Below, piece by piece: positions 17,787-26,718 of a DNA stretch of 64,000 nt. Each line of letters begins with the position of its first letter. Within the stretch, counting starts at the first letter, position 1. The translations under genes and the position numbers were made by a program. Origin of the DNA: Lysobacter niastensis (GTDB lineage: Bacteria > Pseudomonadota > Gammaproteobacteria > Xanthomonadales > Xanthomonadaceae); the NCBI RefSeq assembly GCF_015453285.1, contig NZ_JADLZT010000003.1, positions 186,001-250,000 on the forward strand. Direction: 5' to 3'. The notes beneath the pieces are model-generated. The model searched no databases. It was not told the DNA's origin and worked only from the letters and a program-made list of their open reading frames with translations.

Positions 17787-18421
17787 GGCGCGGCCTCGAT
17801 CAACCGGCGCAGGTGAGCGACCGCCTCGGCGGCGACCGCCTCCACGGTTTGCGTGGCATCGATCACGCGGAAGCGCTGCGCATCGGCTCCGGCACGGGCC
17901 AGATACCCCTCGCGCACGCGTTCGAAAAAGTCGTCTCGCTCGCCTTCGATGCGGTCGGAGGCGCCGCGGCCGCGCGCACGCTGCAGGCCGATCGCCACCG
18001 GCACGTCCAGCAGCAGCGTCATCGCCGGCGCAATGCCGACGACACGACGCTCCAGCTCGGCGATGAAGGACGGATCGCCTCCCCGCGCCGCCCCCTGATA
18101 GGCGAAGCTGGCATCGGTGAAGCGGTCGCTGATGACCCATGCGCCACGTTCGAGCGCAGGCAGGATCGTCTCGCGCACGTGCTGCGCGCGGGCAGCGAAC
18201 ATCAGCAGCAGTTCCGTGTCGATCGTCGGCGGTTCGTGGTGCGTGTCGAGCAGCAGGCCGCGGATCTGTTCGGCCAGCGGCGTGCCGCCCGGCTCGCGCG
18301 TGCTGACCACTTCGCGGCCGGTGGCGTCCAAGACCTCGCGCAATGCCTTGAGCACGGTCGACTTGCCGGCGCCCTCGCCGCCTTCCAACGTGACGAAACG
18401 CGGATACGTGCGCAGCGTCAT
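17783..18421 (-). CDS. tmk: Thymidylate kinase
   Basis: 212-residue kinase converting dTMP to dTDP. P-loop GGEGAGKST at 14-22, the DR(Y/F) motif as SDRFTDAS, the TREPGGTPLAEQIR segment and a basic LID-like stretch RARGRGASDRIEGE are all present. Overlaps mltG upstream (ATGA) and holB downstream (GTGA), so the three are translationally coupled. Confidence 0.96.
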   Translation of the reverse strand: MTLRTYPRFVTLEGGEGAGKSTVLKALREVLDATGREVVSTREPGGTPLAEQIRGLLLDTHHEPPTIDTELLLMFAARAQHVRETILPALERGAWVISDRFTDASFAYQGAARGGDPSFIAELERRVVGIAPAMTLLLDVPVAIGLQRARGRGASDRIEGERDDFFERVREGYLARAGADAQRFRVIDATQTVEAVAAEAVAHLRRLIEAAP

Positions 18422-19491
18422 TGCGAGCCCTGCGATGCTTCGGCTCGCGACTGCTGGCTCTGCCGGTAACGCTGCAGGTAGGTGCGCACGTTGGCCTCGT
18501 GCTCGGACAGCGTCCTGGCGAACAGATGCCGGCCGCTGCCGTCGCCGACGGCAACGAAGAACAGCTCATCGCCCGGGGCCGGCTTCGCGGTGGCCATCAG
18601 CGCATCGCGCCCCGGCATGGCGATTGGCGTCGGCGGCAGCCCGGCGCGGGTGTACGTGTTGTAGGGCGTGTCGGTCTGCAGGTCGCGCTTGCGGATGTTG
18701 CCGTCGTAGCTCGCGCCGATGCCATAGATCACGGTCGGATCGGTCTGCAGGCGCATGCCGATGCGCAGGCGCCGTTCGAACAGTCCGGCGATGCGCGGCC
18801 GCTCTTCGGCGATGCCGGTTTCCTTCTCGACGATCGAGGCCAGGATCAGCAATTCATCCGGCGTCTTCAGCACGCTGTCGGACGCGCGCTGCTGCCAGGC
18901 GTCGTCGAGCGCCTTGTCCATCGCTTCGTGCGCGCGCTTGAGCACATCCAGGTCGCTGTCGCCGCGCGTGTACAGGTAGGTCTCGGGCAGGAACCGCCCT
19001 TCCGGATGCTGGCCTGGCTCGCCGATCGCCTTCATCAGCGCGGCATCGTCCAGCTTGCCGGTATCGTGTTCCAGCGGTTCGGCCTTGGCCAAGGCGGCGC
19101 GCATTTCGCGGATGTTCCAGCCCTCCACGATCGTGAAGCGGTGGCTGATCACCTTGCCATCGCGCATCGCGATCAGCAGTTCGCGCGGCGACGTCCCCGG
19201 CGCCAGCGCGTACTCGCCGACCTGCAGCTTGCCTGCGGCGCCAAGCTGCCGCGCCAGCGCGCGCCACTCGACCAGCTCGCCGCTACGCACGCCCGCCTCG
19301 CGCAGCTTGCGCACGACGATGGGCAGTGAGTCGCCGGGCGCGACCACGATGCTGTCACCCTCTTCCAGACCGGCCATCGGCGCGTCGGCGAAGCTCGTGT
19401 AGCGCTGCCACAGCAGTCCGCCGCCCACGGCCGCCAGCAACAGAACAAACAGGAAGAACCCGCCAAGACGGCGCCCAGTTTTACGACTCAC
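18418..19491 (-). CDS. mltG: Endolytic murein transglycosylase MltG
   Basis: 357-residue inner-membrane enzyme that cuts nascent peptidoglycan strands and sets glycan length. It has one N-terminal membrane anchor (about residues 9-27), a LysM-like region and the YceG catalytic domain. The catalytic glutamate lies in ASIVEKETG, followed by RIGMRLQTDPTVIYG, SPYNTY-like DTPYNTYTRAGLPPTPIAMPG and the C-terminal ELFFVAVGDG. The GTG start at 19491 overlaps the pabC stop (GTGA); longer upstream frame lies inside pabC. The pabC-mltG-tmk-holB order is standard in gammaproteobacteria. Confidence 0.94.
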   Translation of the reverse strand: MSRKTGRRLGGFFLFVLLLAAVGGGLLWQRYTSFADAPMAGLEEGDSIVVAPGDSLPIVVRKLREAGVRSGELVEWRALARQLGAAGKLQVGEYALAPGTSPRELLIAMRDGKVISHRFTIVEGWNIREMRAALAKAEPLEHDTGKLDDAALMKAIGEPGQHPEGRFLPETYLYTRGDSDLDVLKRAHEAMDKALDDAWQQRASDSVLKTPDELLILASIVEKETGIAEERPRIAGLFERRLRIGMRLQTDPTVIYGIGASYDGNIRKRDLQTDTPYNTYTRAGLPPTPIAMPGRDALMATAKPAPGDELFFVAVGDGSGRHLFARTLSEHEANVRTYLQRYRQSQQSRAEASQGSQ

Positions 19492-20312
19492 GAAACCTCC
19501 GTGACGAATGCGGGATGCGCGGCAGCCAGCCGGTGCTGAAGTTCCATGACCTGCGGATGCGGCCGCCATGTGCGCGAACCGAGCCGGGCCACTGGCAGGA
19601 TACCCCGCACGGCATTGCACAGGAAAACCGCATCGGCGGCTTCGACGTCGGTCACAGCCAGCCGTGCCTCGCAGGCTTGCAAGGCGTCGACCGCCCATGC
19701 GCGGCAGACCCCGGCGATGCCACAACGGTCCACGAGGGGCGTCGTCCATCGGCCGTCGCGAAGCACGAACACGTTGGCAGCGGTCGCACTGACCACGTCG
19801 CCTTCCGCGCTGAGCACAAGTCCTTCATGAATGTCAGGGTCGGCCCATTCGCTGCGCGCCAGGACCTGCTCGAGCCGGTTGCAATGCTTGATGCCGGCCA
19901 ATGCCGGCTGGAGCGCGAGGCGCGTCTCGCACCAGCGCAGCGCCAAACCAGCAGATGGCGTTGCCGGAGGCAGTGGGTGCCGTGACAGGATCCAGTTCGG
20001 CACGGACTCCTCAGGGGCGGGATAGCCGCGACCACCGGCACCGCGCGTGACGATCAGCTTGAGCACGCCGTCTCCGCCCTCGAGCATGCGTTCGGCTTCT
20101 TCCCGCACCTGCGCCTCGGCGGGCAGCGACAGTCGCAATGCCTGCGCGCCTCGCTGCAATCGCTGCCAGTGCGCGGGCCACCATGGCACGGAGCCGTGCA
20201 CGGCCCGCATCGTCTCGAACAGACCGTCGCCATAAGCCAGGCCGCGGTCGTGATCCGGCAGCGAGTCCACGCGATCGCGACCCACGAAATAACGGGGCGT
20301 CGCGACCATCAC
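19488..20312 (-). CDS. pabC: Aminodeoxychorismate lyase
   Basis: 274-residue PLP-dependent class IV aminotransferase-fold lyase that splits 4-amino-4-deoxychorismate into p-aminobenzoate and pyruvate for folate synthesis. The PLP lysine is K142 in AGIKHCNRLEQVLA, and the phosphate-binding and active-site segments LAYGDGLFETMR and SATAANVFVLRDG fit the family. The start is either GTG 20312, which overlaps the pabB stop (GTGA), or the next codon ATG 20309. Between pabB and mltG in a fully overlapping operon. Confidence 0.93.
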   Translation of the reverse strand: MMVATPRYFVGRDRVDSLPDHDRGLAYGDGLFETMRAVHGSVPWWPAHWQRLQRGAQALRLSLPAEAQVREEAERMLEGGDGVLKLIVTRGAGGRGYPAPEESVPNWILSRHPLPPATPSAGLALRWCETRLALQPALAGIKHCNRLEQVLARSEWADPDIHEGLVLSAEGDVVSATAANVFVLRDGRWTTPLVDRCGIAGVCRAWAVDALQACEARLAVTDVEAADAVFLCNAVRGILPVARLGSRTWRPHPQVMELQHRLAAAHPAFVTEVS

Positions 20313-21676
20313 CCGGCGACCCCAAGCGCGCGAAGCATGCCGCGCGCCTTGGCGCGGGTCTCGTCGAGTTCGCGCTCGGGTACCGAGTCGAAGACGATGC
20401 CTGCGCCGGTGCGGAAACGCAGCGAATCACCCTCCACCTCCGCGCTGCGGATCAGGATGTTGAGGTCGAGGTCGCCATCGCGATTGAGCCAGCCCATCGC
20501 GCCGGTGTAGGCGCCGCGACCGACACCTTCGAGCTCGGCGATGATCTGCATGCAGCGGACCTTCGGGCATCCGGTGATCGTGCCGCCGGGGAACACCGCG
20601 CGGATCACCTGCCCCGGCGTCGCGTCAGCCTTCAACCGGCCGCGCACGTTGCTGACGATGTGGTGCACGTGCGCGTAGCTTTCCACCGTCATCAACTCGT
20701 CGACCTCCACGCTGCCCGGCGTGCAGACTCGGCCGAGATCGTTGCGCTCCAGGTCGATCAGCATCACGTGCTCGGCGCGCTCTTTCGGATGACCGACGAG
20801 TTCCTGGATCCGGGCGGCATCGTCGTCGCCGGCGAAGCGCGGCCGCGTGCCAGCGATGGGGCGCGTCTCGACCACGTCGCCACGCACCGAAACCAGGCGT
20901 TCCGGTGAGGCGCTCACCACGGCCCAACCGTCTCCGGCGAACACGCCCGCGAACGGCGCCGGATTGTTGTCGCGCAGGCGCTGGAACAATGCTGACGGTT
21001 GCAGCGGCGCATCGAAGGCCGCACGCCATGCGCGCGACAGGTTGACCTGGAACACATCGCCCGCGGCCAGGTATTCGAGCACGCGCTGGACGCCGTCGAT
21101 GTAGCGCTGAGGTTCGTCCTCGTCGATCGCCCTCGGTGGCTGCCACTCCGGCAGGGCCGGCAGTTGCGCGGCGGATTCGACATCGGCCAGTACCTGGTCC
21201 AGCAGGTCTTCATGACCTCGCTCGGCCACCACCACGCAATCGCCGGTGGTGTGGTCGCGCAGCACCGCCGCCGGACAGCGCAGCGCCAGTGCGACCGGCA
21301 GACCACCCGGCGCCTGCGGCAGTTTCAGCACCGGCTCGACCTGCGCCGCGGCCTCGTACCCCATGAGCAACGCCCAGCCGCCGCGGAACGGCCAGCGCGG
21401 TTCGTCGCGCGGCACGCGTAATGGCGTCCACGCCGCATCCAGCACCGAAAAGAAATCGCCCTCCTTCGCAGCGCCTTCCGCATCGCGGGTGACGCCGTCC
21501 GCGTGCAGGCGCAGCGTTTCGCCATTGCCTACCAGCAGCATGTCCCAGCGCCCCTGCGCGGTGCCGTGCGCGGTGGACTCCAGCAGCAGCGGGTAGCGCT
21601 GCGGCGCCAGGCGTTGCAGCGACAGCAGGTCGATGGTGGTTCCGGGCCGGGACGGCAGCGAGCGAGTCAGGAGCAT
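20309..21676 (-). CDS. pabB: Aminodeoxychorismate synthase component I (PIAGT-type PabB)
   Basis: 455-residue chorismate-using enzyme that makes 4-amino-4-deoxychorismate. An N-terminal anthranilate-synthase-I-like region and a chorismate-binding domain (about 190-450) are visible, with FPGGTITGCPKVRCMQIIAELE, the PabB style of that block (TrpE has MGTLSGAPK). The active-site motif is PIAGT (273-277) rather than the PIKGT whose lysine forms a covalent intermediate in E. coli PabB. A PIAGT PabB subclass is known, and its structure was described from Stenotrophomonas maltophilia, a relative. The adjacent pabC supports PabB over TrpE. No pabA is next to it. Confidence 0.88.
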   Translation of the reverse strand: MLLTRSLPSRPGTTIDLLSLQRLAPQRYPLLLESTAHGTAQGRWDMLLVGNGETLRLHADGVTRDAEGAAKEGDFFSVLDAAWTPLRVPRDEPRWPFRGGWALLMGYEAAAQVEPVLKLPQAPGGLPVALALRCPAAVLRDHTTGDCVVVAERGHEDLLDQVLADVESAAQLPALPEWQPPRAIDEDEPQRYIDGVQRVLEYLAAGDVFQVNLSRAWRAAFDAPLQPSALFQRLRDNNPAPFAGVFAGDGWAVVSASPERLVSVRGDVVETRPIAGTRPRFAGDDDAARIQELVGHPKERAEHVMLIDLERNDLGRVCTPGSVEVDELMTVESYAHVHHIVSNVRGRLKADATPGQVIRAVFPGGTITGCPKVRCMQIIAELEGVGRGAYTGAMGWLNRDGDLDLNILIRSAEVEGDSLRFRTGAGIVFDSVPERELDETRAKARGMLRALGVAG

Positions 21677-21702
21677 AGTTGCGTATTAGACCCCACAAAC
21701 GA

Positions 21703-21726
21703 CGATCCCCGCCGGAGCGGGGATCG
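21703..21726 (-). terminator. Terminator after fabF
   Basis: Perfect 10-base stem (cgatccccgc / gcggggatcg) with a 4-base loop between the fabF stop and the pabB start. Only a weak T-rich stretch follows on the minus strand. Confidence 0.65.
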
Positions 21727-21748
21727 CGGGACACGAGTTGCGGCGCCG

Positions 21749-22990
21749 TCAGAGGCGCTTGAACACCAGCGTGCCGTTGGTGCCGCCGAAGCCGAAGCCG
21801 TTGGAGACGGCGACGTCGACCTTGGCCTGGCGCGCCACGTTGGGCACGTAGTCCAGGTCGCAGCCTTCGCCCGGCTGCTCCAGGTTGATGGTCGGCGGGA
21901 TGATGCCGTGATGCAGCGCCAGCACAGAGAAGATGGCCTCCACGCCGCCGGCGGCGCCGAGCAGGTGACCCGTCATCGACTTGGTCGAGCTGACCATGGT
22001 CTTGTAGGCGTGGTCGCCCAGCGCGCGCTTGATCGCCAGCGTTTCGGCGACGTCGCCCAGCGGCGTGGACGTGCCGTGCGCGTTGAGGTAGCCGACGTCC
22101 TGCGGATTGACTCCCGCGTCCTTCATCGCCGCGACCATGCAGCGGGCCGGGCCTTCACCGTTCTCGCTCGGTGCGGTCATGTGGAAGGCGTCGGAGCTGG
22201 CGCCGAAACCGGCGAGCTCGCAATAGATGCGGGCGCCGCGGGCCTTGGCGTGCTCGTATTCCTCGAGGACCAGGATGCCGGCACCGTCGCCGAGGACGAA
22301 GCCGTCACGGTCCTTGTCCCACGGACGCGAAGCGTGGGTCGGGTCGTCATTGCGGGTCGACATGGCCTTCATCGAGCAGAAGCCCGCGACCGAGGTCGGC
22401 GACGAGCCGCGTTCGGCACCGCCGGCGACCATGACGTCGGCGTCGCCGTACTGGATCATGCGCATCGCCATGCCGATGGAATGGTTGGCGGTGGCGCAGG
22501 CCGAAACGGCCGAGAAATTCGGGCCCTTGATGCCGGTCAGCAGCGACACCTGGCCGGGCAGCATGTTGATGATGGTGCTGGGCACGTAGAACGGCGAGAC
22601 CTTGCGCGGGCCGCCCTCGTGATACTTGACCGTCTGCTCCTCGATGCCGAGCAGGCCGCCGATGCCCGAGCCGATCAGCGCACCGATGCGCTCGGCGTTG
22701 GACTCGTCGACGGTGAGGCTGGCGTCCTGCATCGCCATCAGCGAAGCAGCCACGCCGTAATGGATGAACTCCTCCATCTTCTTCGCGTCCTTCGGATTCA
22801 CCCACTGGGTGATGTCGAAGTCGCGCACCTCGCCCGCGATGCGGGTGGTGAAAGCGGAGGCGTCGAAATGGGTGATCGGGCCGATGCCGGAGCGGCCGTT
22901 GACGATGCCGTCCCAGCTCTTGGCCAGGTCATTGCCGAGCGGCGACACGATGCCGAGGCCGGTGACGACAACACGCCTGCGATTGGACAT
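21749..22990 (-). CDS. fabF: 3-oxoacyl-[acyl-carrier-protein] synthase II
   Basis: 413-residue condensing enzyme that elongates acyl-ACP in type II fatty-acid synthesis, including the C16 to C18 step that matters for unsaturated lipids. The Cys-His-His triad is C165 (SACATANH), H305 (NAHGTSTPLGD) and H342 (MTGHLLGAAGG). I chose the ATG at 22990, because GGAG lies at the right distance; an in-frame ATG 12 bases upstream is too close to it. Follows acpP with an attenuator-like hairpin between them. Confidence 0.96.
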   Translation of the reverse strand: MSNRRRVVVTGLGIVSPLGNDLAKSWDGIVNGRSGIGPITHFDASAFTTRIAGEVRDFDITQWVNPKDAKKMEEFIHYGVAASLMAMQDASLTVDESNAERIGALIGSGIGGLLGIEEQTVKYHEGGPRKVSPFYVPSTIINMLPGQVSLLTGIKGPNFSAVSACATANHSIGMAMRMIQYGDADVMVAGGAERGSSPTSVAGFCSMKAMSTRNDDPTHASRPWDKDRDGFVLGDGAGILVLEEYEHAKARGARIYCELAGFGASSDAFHMTAPSENGEGPARCMVAAMKDAGVNPQDVGYLNAHGTSTPLGDVAETLAIKRALGDHAYKTMVSSTKSMTGHLLGAAGGVEAIFSVLALHHGIIPPTINLEQPGEGCDLDYVPNVARQAKVDVAVSNGFGFGGTNGTLVFKRL

Positions 22991-23026
22991 GAAACACTCC
23001 ATTTACCTACGCCGGCGTATCGGCCG

Positions 23027-23058
23027 GCTGATAAAACGCGGGGCCGCAAAGCGGCCCC
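23027..23058 (-). terminator. Hairpin between acpP and fabF (terminator or attenuator)
   Basis: Stem ggggccgc / gcggcccc with an AAA loop at 23040-23058, followed on the minus strand by gcgttttatc. It probably lowers read-through from the highly expressed acpP into fabF. Confidence 0.75.
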
Positions 23059-23114
23059 GGTTTGACTTTCGTGGGAGCAGGCGGCCGTTGAGACCCCGCT
23101 CCCGCAAGACGCGC

Positions 23115-23354
23115 TTACGACTTGACGTGCGACTTGACGTAGTCGATCGCCTGCTGCACCGAGGTGATCTTCTCGGCTTCCTCGTCCGGGATCTCGCACT
23201 CGAACTCTTCTTCGAGGGCCATCACCAGCTCGACGGTGTCGAGCGAGTCAGCGCCGAGGTCGTCGACGAACGAAGCGTTGTTGGTGACTTCTTCTTCCTT
23301 CACGCCAAGCTGTTCGACAACGATCTTCTTAACGCGCTCTTCGATGCTGCTCAT
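23115..23354 (-). CDS. acpP: Acyl carrier protein
   Basis: 79-residue acidic carrier of fatty-acid intermediates. The 4'-phosphopantetheine attachment serine is S37 in the DSL motif ([11 protein letters not shown]). Very good ribosome binding site (ggaggag) upstream. It stands between fabG and fabF in the usual order and has its own promoter-like sequence in the 131-base gap after fabG, fitting the high ACP demand. Confidence 0.98.
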   Translation of the reverse strand: MSSIEERVKKIVVEQLGVKEEEVTNNASFVDDLGADSLDTVELVMALEEEFECEIPDEEAEKITSVQQAIDYVKSHVKS

Positions 23355-23420
23355 GGGTTCTCACTCCTCCCGGGACGGGATATTCGACGGAATAGTCTAA
23401 AGGAAACATTGGCGTTCGCG

Positions 23421-23448
23421 AGCATACGCGAAAGCCCTTTTGGTTCAA
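23421..23448 (-). promoter_or_regulatory. Candidate sigma-70 promoter of acpP
   Basis: Minus strand TTGAAC (23443-23448), a 16-base spacer, then TATGCT (23421-23426), about 70 bases upstream of the acpP start. It lies in the gap after a short GC hairpin (23465-23483) that follows the fabG stop. Confidence 0.5.
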
Positions 23449-23485
23449 GTGGTTAGGACCGGAAGCCCCCCGCCACGGGGAGGTC

Positions 23486-24235
23486 TCAGGGCATGTACAT
23501 GCCGCCGTTGACGTGCAGCGTCTCGCCGGTGATGTAGGCGGCCGCCGGGCCGGCCAGGAAGGCCACCGCACGGGCGATGTCGGCCGGTTCGCCGAAGCGG
23601 CCGAGCGCGATCTGGCCGAGCATCGCGTTCTTGGCATCGTCGGGCAGGGCCTTGGTCATATCGGTGTCGATGAAACCGGGCGCCACGACATTCACGGTCA
23701 CGCCACGGCTACCGATTTCCTTGGCCAGCGACTTGCTGAAGGCGATGATGCCGGCCTTGGCCGCGGCGTAGTTGGCCTGGCCGGCATTGCCGGTCACGCC
23801 GATCACCGAGGCAATGTTGATGATGCGGCCCTTGCGCGCCTTCATCATCGAACGCATCACCGCCTTGCTGCTGCGGTAGACGCTGGTGAGGTTGGTGTCG
23901 AGGATCGCCTGCCAGTCCTCGTCCTTCATGCGCATCAGCAGGTTGTCGCGCGTGATGCCGGCATTGTTGACGAGGATCGAGATCGGGCCGATCTCCTTGC
24001 CGATGGATTCGATCAGCGCCTCGATCGACTCGGCCTCGCCGACATTGAGCACACGACCGTGGCCGCCGTGCGCGGCCAGGCGCTCGCCGATCGCCTTGGC
24101 GCCAGCCTCCGAAGTGGCGGTGCCGATGACCGTCGCGCCCTGCGCAGCCAGCTCGTCGGCGATGGCGGCACCGATGCCGCGGCTTGCGCCGGTGACGAGT
24201 GCGACCTCGCCCTTCAACACGTCATGGTGGCTCAT
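23486..24235 (-). CDS. fabG: 3-oxoacyl-[acyl-carrier-protein] reductase
   Basis: 249-residue short-chain dehydrogenase that reduces 3-oxoacyl-ACP with NADPH. Cofactor motif TGASRGIG (15-22), NNAG at 90-93, and the catalytic S143, Y156 and K160 (YAAAK) are in place. The C-terminal YITGETLHVNGGMYM is typical of FabG. The ATG at 24235 overlaps the fabD stop (ATGA). A longer open frame upstream lies inside fabD and is not used. Confidence 0.96.
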   Translation of the reverse strand: MSHHDVLKGEVALVTGASRGIGAAIADELAAQGATVIGTATSEAGAKAIGERLAAHGGHGRVLNVGEAESIEALIESIGKEIGPISILVNNAGITRDNLLMRMKDEDWQAILDTNLTSVYRSSKAVMRSMMKARKGRIINIASVIGVTGNAGQANYAAAKAGIIAFSKSLAKEIGSRGVTVNVVAPGFIDTDMTKALPDDAKNAMLGQIALGRFGEPADIARAVAFLAGPAAAYITGETLHVNGGMYMP

Positions 24236-25185
24236 GCGTTCTTCCATTCTTCGAGAGCGGTTTCGAACTCGCCCGGCGTGCCGAGCGCGCGTGCGTCGAG
24301 CGACTTGTCGATGCGCTTGACCAGGCCGGCCAGGACCTTGCCCGGGCCGCATTCGGCGATGCGGGTGATGCCGCGCGCGGACAGCGCCTGCACGCAACCG
24401 GTCCACTGCACCGGCAGGTACAGCTGGCGGACCAGTGCGTCGCGGATCGCATCGGTATTGTCGTGGATGCGCGCATCGACGTTCTGCACGACCGGCCACT
24501 GCGGCGCGTGCCAAGCCAGGCCGGCCATGGCTTCGGCCAGACGATTGGCGGCCTCACGCATCAGCGGAGTATGCGAGGGCACGCTGACGGCCAGCTTGAC
24601 CGCCTTGCGCACACCGCGTTCGCCGAGCATCGCCAGCGCTTTGTCGACCGCAGCGGCATGGCCGCCGATCACGATCTGGCCCGGCGAGTTGTAATTGGCC
24701 GGCACGACGACTTCGCTGCCGGACGCGGCTTCGCAGACTTCCTGCACCAGCGCATCCTCGGCGCCGAGCACGGCCGCCATCGCGCCGGTGCCGGCGGGGG
24801 CGGCATCCTGCATCAGCTGACCACGCAGGCGCACCAGGTGCGCACCGTCCTTCAGGGACAGCGCGCCCGCTGCGACCAGCGCGGTGTATTCGCCCAGGCT
24901 GTGCCCGGCCAGCACCGACGGCTTCGTGCCACCGCGCTGCTGCCACAGGCGCCACACCGCCACGCCCGCGGCCAGCAGCGCCGGCTGAGTGAACTCGGTG
25001 CGGTTGAGCATTTCCTCGGGACCGCCCTGGCTCAGCGCCCACAAATCGGCACCAGCGCCGTCGCTGGCTTCAGCGAAGGTCTCGCGCACTTGCGGATGCA
25101 GTTCGGACAACTCGGCGAGCATGCCGAGCGACTGCGAACCCTGGCCCGGGAATACGAAGGCCAGCTGGGGGGATGAATCGGTCAC
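24232..25185 (-). CDS. fabD: Malonyl-CoA-acyl carrier protein transacylase
   Basis: 317-residue enzyme that loads malonate onto ACP. The nucleophile elbow GHSLGEY contains S96, the catalytic histidine is H205 (VPSHTPLM), and FPGQGSQ at 12-18 is the usual N-terminal motif. The gene is coupled to fabG by a 4-base overlap. A terminator-like hairpin separates it from fabH upstream. Confidence 0.96.
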   Translation of the reverse strand: MTDSSPQLAFVFPGQGSQSLGMLAELSELHPQVRETFAEASDGAGADLWALSQGGPEEMLNRTEFTQPALLAAGVAVWRLWQQRGGTKPSVLAGHSLGEYTALVAAGALSLKDGAHLVRLRGQLMQDAAPAGTGAMAAVLGAEDALVQEVCEAASGSEVVVPANYNSPGQIVIGGHAAAVDKALAMLGERGVRKAVKLAVSVPSHTPLMREAANRLAEAMAGLAWHAPQWPVVQNVDARIHDNTDAIRDALVRQLYLPVQWTGCVQALSARGITRIAECGPGKVLAGLVKRIDKSLDARALGTPGEFETALEEWKNA

Positions 25186-25276
25186 GCGTGAATCCCTGCG
25201 AAAAGAGTGCGCATGATACGAGTGTTTGCTCTAGGACGTCTGTACCGGCACGTATTGAGCAGCTTCCGGATGTCGC

Positions 25277-25313
25277 AAAAACGAAACGCCCCCGCTGTTT
25301 CCGGCGGAGGCGT
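25277..25313 (-). terminator. Rho-independent terminator between fabH and fabD
   Basis: Stem acgcctccgc / gcgggggcgt (25286-25313) followed on the minus strand by TTCGTTTTTG. Lies 24 bases after the fabH stop. Confidence 0.8.
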
Positions 25314-25336
25314 CACATGCAACCCGTACTGGTGGA

Positions 25337-26329
25337 TCAGTAACGCAGCAGCGCCGATCCCCAGGTGAAGCCGCCGCCGAACGCCTCGAGCAGCAGCAAC
25401 TGGCCGCGCTGGACACGGCCGGAACGCACCGCTTCGTCCAGCGCCAGCGGCACCGAACCGGACGACGTGTTGCCGTGCCTGTCGACGGTGACGATGACGC
25501 GATCCATCGGCATATCCAGGCGCTTGGCCGTGGCTTCGATGATGCGCAGGTTGGCTTGGTGCGGGATCAGCCAGTCGATTTCGTGGCGGTCGAGGCCGTT
25601 GGCTTCGAGCGCTTCCTCGACGACCGAGTCGAGCGCCTTGACCGCATGTTTGAACACTTCATTGCCGGTCATCAGCACACGCACACCGGCATTGTGCTCT
25701 TCAGGCTTGAAGCCGGCGGACACGCCGACCGGATTCCACAGCAGCTCCTTCTTGGCACCATCGGCATGCATGTGCGTGCTGAGGATGCCCGTCTCGGTAT
25801 CGGCCTTGAGCACGACCGCACCCGCACCGTCGCCGAACAGCACGCAGGTGGCGCGATCGTTCCAGTCGAGCATGCGCGTAAGCGTTTCGGCGCCGACCAC
25901 GAGCACGGTTTTTGCAGACCCCGAGCGGATGAATTTGTCCGCCACCGTCAGCGCATAGATGAAGCCCGAGCAGGCGGCGTTGACGTCGAACGCAGCGCAA
26001 CCGGCGACACCAAGGCGGTGCTGCAGCAGGCAGGCGGTCGAGGGGAAGATCAGGTCCGGCGTGGTGGTGCCGACGACGATCAGGTCGATGTCCTGCGCGG
26101 TGATGCCTGCCGCTTCGATCGCGCGGGTCGCGGCATGGAACGCGAGGTCGCTGGTGGTTTCACCTTCGGCGGCGATGTGGCGCTCGCGGATGCCGGTACG
26201 GGCCGCGATCCATTCGTCGCTGGTGTCGACGAACTTGGCCAGATCGTCGTTGGTCAGCACTTTCTCCGGCAGATAGCTGCCGGTACCCGCAATGCGGGAA
26301 TAAACGTTTGAAACCGCCTGCTCAGTCAT
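25337..26329 (-). CDS. fabH: 3-oxoacyl-[acyl-carrier-protein] synthase III
   Basis: 330-residue initiating condensing enzyme that joins acetyl-CoA and malonyl-ACP. Catalytic triad C120 (NAACSGF), H257 (IPHQANLR) and N287 (GNTSSGS). I chose the ATG at 26329, preceded by GGAG; upstream in-frame codons would add a poor leader. In E. coli plsX sits between rpmF and fabH; here only 146 non-coding bases separate fabH from rpmF. Confidence 0.95.
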   Translation of the reverse strand: MTEQAVSNVYSRIAGTGSYLPEKVLTNDDLAKFVDTSDEWIAARTGIRERHIAAEGETTSDLAFHAATRAIEAAGITAQDIDLIVVGTTTPDLIFPSTACLLQHRLGVAGCAAFDVNAACSGFIYALTVADKFIRSGSAKTVLVVGAETLTRMLDWNDRATCVLFGDGAGAVVLKADTETGILSTHMHADGAKKELLWNPVGVSAGFKPEEHNAGVRVLMTGNEVFKHAVKALDSVVEEALEANGLDRHEIDWLIPHQANLRIIEATAKRLDMPMDRVIVTVDRHGNTSSGSVPLALDEAVRSGRVQRGQLLLLEAFGGGFTWGSALLRY

Positions 26330-26475
26330 CTCCACTCCGCTGCGAAACCGTTGCCAAGGCCCGCCGGCAATGGGCGGGACACCTTGCCGCACAGCGGCCG
26401 TGGATCCGGGTTGTCAGATCGCAGGCAGCCCGCGCGCCGCACCAGGGCAGCGCGCGGCGCGGCAGGACGCGAAGA

Positions 26476-26670
26476 TTACTCTTCGTCGGCGACCTTGGCC
26501 TGGGTGTCGATCACCTTCTTGCCACGGTAGTAGCCGTCGGCGGTGACGTGATGGCGCAGATGGGTTTCGCCCGTGGTCGGGTCGGTCGCCAGCTGCTTGG
26601 CGCTGAGCGCGTCGTGCGAACGGCGCATGCCACGCTTGGACGGGGAAACGCGGGACTTCTGGACAGCCAT
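26476..26670 (-). CDS. rpmF: 50S ribosomal protein L32
   Basis: 64-residue basic ribosomal protein. The N-terminus [21 protein letters not shown] is the L32 signature. Zinc-binding cysteines are absent, as in most gammaproteobacterial L32. Located 48 bases after yceD in the conserved yceD-rpmF order. Confidence 0.97.
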   Translation of the reverse strand: MAVQKSRVSPSKRGMRRSHDALSAKQLATDPTTGETHLRHHVTADGYYRGKKVIDTQAKVADEE

Positions 26671-26718
26671 GGTCTTGCTCCAAGAACTCGTGAGACGAAT
26701 CTGTAAAAAAACGGAAAA

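Noticed and set aside
20309-21676. Anthranilate synthase TrpE as the identity of the PIAGT protein
   Set aside because: Adjacent pabC and the PabB-style FPGGTITG block favour PabB; a PIAGT subclass of PabB is known in relatives.
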